DNA of 64,000 bases. Origin: Trinickia mobilis. GTDB lineage: Bacteria > Pseudomonadota > Gammaproteobacteria > Burkholderiales > Burkholderiaceae. The notes beneath the pieces were generated by a model. That model was not told where the DNA came from and made no database searches. It was given only the letters and a program-made list of their open reading frames with translations. This document shows, in pieces, positions 61,511 to 64,000 of this stretch (positions within the stretch are counted from its first letter, which is position 1; every line of letters begins with the position of its first letter). A program made the translations under genes and the position numbers. The stretch spans positions 62,001-126,000 of the forward strand of contig NZ_JAFLRF010000002.1 of NCBI RefSeq assembly GCF_017315705.1, given 5' to 3'.

Positions 61511-62636
61511 CCGCTACCTCATGCAATCGCGGCGCGCGGCAGCAAGCTTCATCGCTGCCGCCGCGACCGCCGCGCTCGCCGCCTCGGCAGGCGTCAGCCT
61601 CAGCGCCCACGCCGACGATGCGCCCGATGACGCCGTCGCCACCGTCCAGACCGTGCGCGTGGCGCGCAGCGCGATTGCGCAACCGGTGCGCGCGTACGGC
61701 GTCGTCGCCGCTTCCGCATCGAGCGTGACGACCGTGAATCTGCCCTACGTCGCGCGCATCGCGCAGTTGCGCGTGCAGCCGGGGCAGGCCGTCACGCGCG
61801 GCACGCCGCTCGCCGTCGTCGAGGCCGATCCGTCCGCCGTGCTGGCCGCCGCACAAGCCAAGAGCGCGCTGACGCTCGCGCAAGGCGAACTCGGCCGCAC
61901 GCAATCGCTGTACGACAAGGGCCTCGCCACGCAATCGCAGCTCGCCGCCGCGCAGAAGGCGCTGCTCGACGCCCGGCAGGCACTGCGCGCACAGGACCTG
62001 ATGGGGATCAGCGCGGGCGACAAGACGATCGTCGCGCCGTTCGACTCGGTCGTGCTGCAAGTGTCGGTCGCGCCCGGCGATCAGGTGCAAGCGGGCGCTC
62101 CGCTCATGCAGTTGAGCGCCGCGGCAAGCGGCAAGGACGCGCGCGCGAACGTGATGCTCGGCATCGAGCCGTCCGACGCGGCCGCCGTGCATGTCGGCGA
62201 CACCGTCACGCTGCACGGCCTCTCCACCGCGCTCGCGAAGTCCGCGGTGACGGGCCGCGTGGTCATCGTCGGCGCTTCGGTCGATACGCAAAGCCAGCTC
62301 GTCGACGTCGGCGCCAGCGTGCCGGTCGACCAGACCGCGTTCATCCCGGGCACGCGCGTGGCCGCCGATATCGCGACGCTCACCGGCACGCACTGGGTCG
62401 TGCCGCGCTCGGCGGTCTTGCAGGACGACAAAGGCGAGTACGTCTACCAGATCACGCCGAATCACAAAGCGCGCCGCGTCTCCGTCTCGACGAAAGTCGA
62501 GGACGGCGGCCGCTACGGCGTCGACGGCACGCTCGACGCATCGCAGCCGCTCGTCGTCAGCGGCAACTATGAATTGAAGGACGGCATGGCCGTGCAGCTC
62601 GCGCAGGGCGTTGCAGCCGGGGGCGCTGCACGATGA
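61500..62636 (+). CDS. RND efflux periplasmic adaptor
   Basis: The product is 378 aa from MRNSRYLMQSRRAAASFIAA. The signal sequence ends near SLSAHADDA. Lipoyl half motifs are VNLPYVARIAQLRVQPGQAV and TIVAPFDSVVLQVSVAPGDQ around a short alpha-hairpin; a beta-barrel (GRVVIVGASVDTQSQLVDVG) follows. Overlaps with the upstream channel gene (11 bp) and the downstream pump gene (ATGA) indicate tight coupling. It bridges pump and channel. Confidence 0.9.
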   Translation: MRNSRYLMQSRRAAASFIAAAATAALAASAGVSLSAHADDAPDDAVATVQTVRVARSAIAQPVRAYGVVAASASSVTTVNLPYVARIAQLRVQPGQAVTRGTPLAVVEADPSAVLAAAQAKSALTLAQGELGRTQSLYDKGLATQSQLAAAQKALLDARQALRAQDLMGISAGDKTIVAPFDSVVLQVSVAPGDQVQAGAPLMQLSAAASGKDARANVMLGIEPSDAAAVHVGDTVTLHGLSTALAKSAVTGRVVIVGASVDTQSQLVDVGASVPVDQTAFIPGTRVAADIATLTGTHWVVPRSAVLQDDKGEYVYQITPNHKARRVSVSTKVEDGGRYGVDGTLDASQPLVVSGNYELKDGMAVQLAQGVAAGGAAR

Positions 62637-64000
62637 ATTTCGGCCAATGGATGCAGATGCACCGGCGGTCTTTGCTGTTCGTGATCGCGCTCGCCGCGAT
62701 GGCCGGCGCGCTGACCGCCTTCCGTCTGCCGATCTCGCTGTTTCCGAACGTCGCGTTTCCGCGCGCGGTCGTCTCGCTCGATGCCGGCGACCGCCCCGCC
62801 GAACAAATGGCGACGCTCGTCACGATGCCCGTCGAAGAGGCGCTGCGCCGCGTGCCGAACGTGCTCGACGTGCAATCGACCACGAGCCGCGGCTCCGCCC
62901 AGATCTCGCTCAACTTCGCCTGGGGCACCGACATGGCGCAGGCCACGCTGCAGGCGCAATCGGCGATCAGCGAGATACTCGCGTCGCTGCCGCAAGGCAC
63001 GACCATGCAGGTGCGCCGCATGGACCCGACCGTGTTCCCGGTGCTCGCCTACAGCCTCACGTCGAAAGCGCAGTCGCTCTCCGCGCTGCACGATCTCGCG
63101 CAGTTTCAGATCCGGCCGCTGCTGTCGTCGGTGGGGGGCGTGGCGCGCGTCGACGTGATGGGCGGCGCGCAGGACGAGTTCGAAGTCGAGACCGATCCCG
63201 AGCGCCTCGCCGCGTACAAGCTCACGCCCGCCGATGTGTCGAAGGCCATCGGCGCGAGCAACGTGCTGTTGGCGACGGGACGCATCGAGGATCACTACAA
63301 GCTCTACCTCGTCATCGCGAACACCACGATTACGCAGCTCGACGAGTTGAAGAACGTCGTCGTCTCCACGAACGGCACGACGCAGATCCGCCTCGGCGAC
63401 GTCGCGACGGTCCGCCAGGGCGCGATTCCGCAATGGATGCGCGTGACCGCCGACGGTCAGGACGCGGTGCTCGTCAACATCTATCAGCAGCCGGGCGCGA
63501 ACAGCGTCGCGATGGCCAAGGCGATCCGCGCCAAGCTCACCGGCTTCCAGAAGCAGATGCCGCCCGGCGTGCATCTCGCGAACTGGTACGACCAGAGCGA
63601 GCTGGTGGTCGCGTCGGCGAGCAGCGTGCGCGACGCGATCATGATCGGCGTCGTGCTCGCCGCGTTCACGCTGTTCGCGTTCCTGCGCAACTGGAAGATC
63701 ACCGCGATCGCGGTGGCGCTCGTGCCGGTCGTGATGGCCGCGACCATCCTGCTGCTCGACGTGTTCGGCATGGGCTTCAACATCATGACGCTCGGCGGCA
63801 TGGCCGCCGCAGTCGGCCTCGTGATCGACGACGCGATCGTGATGATCGAGCACATCGTGAGGCGCATGCGCGAAGCGGGCGCGCACGCGTTCCACGGCCG
63901 CGTGATGAGCGCGGCGCTCGAATTCACGCGTCCGCTCGCGGGCTCGTCGGCGGCGACGCTGATCATCTTCGTGCCGCTCGCGTTTCTGTCGGGCGTGACG
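62633..64000 (+). CDS. RND efflux inner-membrane pump, 3' end outside window
   Basis: At least 456 codons, open at the window edge. The N-terminus MNFGQWMQMHRRSLLFVIAL holds TM1. The porter domain has ISLFPNVAFPRAVVSLDAGD. TM4 holds the proton-relay pair in AVGLVIDDAIVMIEHIVRRM. The sequence is HAE1/CzcA-like but distinct from the first pump in the window (shorter first motif, FPRAVVSLDA). The substrate cannot be predicted; the full gene should be about 1000-1050 codons. Confidence 0.92.
   Translation, partial: MNFGQWMQMHRRSLLFVIALAAMAGALTAFRLPISLFPNVAFPRAVVSLDAGDRPAEQMATLVTMPVEEALRRVPNVLDVQSTTSRGSAQISLNFAWGTDMAQATLQAQSAISEILASLPQGTTMQVRRMDPTVFPVLAYSLTSKAQSLSALHDLAQFQIRPLLSSVGGVARVDVMGGAQDEFEVETDPERLAAYKLTPADVSKAIGASNVLLATGRIEDHYKLYLVIANTTITQLDELKNVVVSTNGTTQIRLGDVATVRQGAIPQWMRVTADGQDAVLVNIYQQPGANSVAMAKAIRAKLTGFQKQMPPGVHLANWYDQSELVVASASSVRDAIMIGVVLAAFTLFAFLRNWKITAIAVALVPVVMAATILLLDVFGMGFNIMTLGGMAAAVGLVIDDAIVMIEHIVRRMREAGAHAFHGRVMSAALEFTRPLAGSSAATLIIFVPLAFLSGVT

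Overview
The window looks like a Burkholderiaceae chromosome (Burkholderia sensu lato). It is GC-rich, carries prfC, and holds a complete first half of the cepacian exopolysaccharide locus in the order bceA to bceK. It also has an RND efflux operon of the llpE-bpeE-bpeF-oprC (CeoAB-OpcM) type. No rRNA, tRNA or CRISPR array was recognised by eye.

Positions 1-22,600 form an accessory, partly decaying region. It contains a SIR2-like protein (candidate NADase), broken TetR, carboxymuconolactone decarboxylase-like, LysR, AcoR-like and SDR genes, and an internally deleted IS5-family element. Among the debris, functional-looking modules survive. One is an intact LysR and an intact TetR regulator. 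Another is a five-gene minus-strand run (alpha/beta hydrolase, RND adaptor, RND pump, outer-membrane channel, MDR oxidoreductase). A third is a plus-strand catabolic operon of aldo/keto reductase, flavin reductase, luciferase-like monooxygenase and succinate-semialdehyde-type dehydrogenase. This operon retains a sigma-54 promoter and phased upstream repeats, but its divergent AcoR-like activator is truncated.

From prfC (22,607-24,208) onward the genes are mostly intact. At 24.5-26.8 kb there is a putative antibacterial metallopeptidase toxin with an overlapping immunity gene. The toxin tail plus immunity gene is duplicated in tandem, leaving an orphan toxin tail and a second, diverged immunity gene. 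Next comes the bce locus (26.9-41.8 kb). bceB-bceK run on the minus strand: priming transferase, UDP-glucose dehydrogenase, phosphatase, export lipoprotein, tyrosine kinase, glycosyltransferases and polymerase. bceA is divergent across an AT-rich control region. A domesticated-transposase-like DUF4096 protein is convergent with bceA.

Positions 43.5-46.2 kb carry a stress module of rubrerythrin, a CCG-domain Fe-S protein and DUF3501. It is followed by a beta-propeller/sterol-desaturase pair, a lipoprotein, and an Lrp-regulated cluster of HDAC-like deacetylase, ornithine cyclodeaminase and amino-acid binding protein. At 53.8-54.5 kb lies a ruined Tlde1-like (DUF2778) effector overlapping a periplasmic immunity-like gene that has been cut by an IS3-family fragment.

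The right end holds a SAM-hydrolase/VOC/MFS operon with a divergent LysR, a PdxI-like pyridoxal reductase with a divergent LysR, and a second tripartite RND efflux operon that runs off the window edge. Gene names rest on motif and order recognition by eye. No database search was run.
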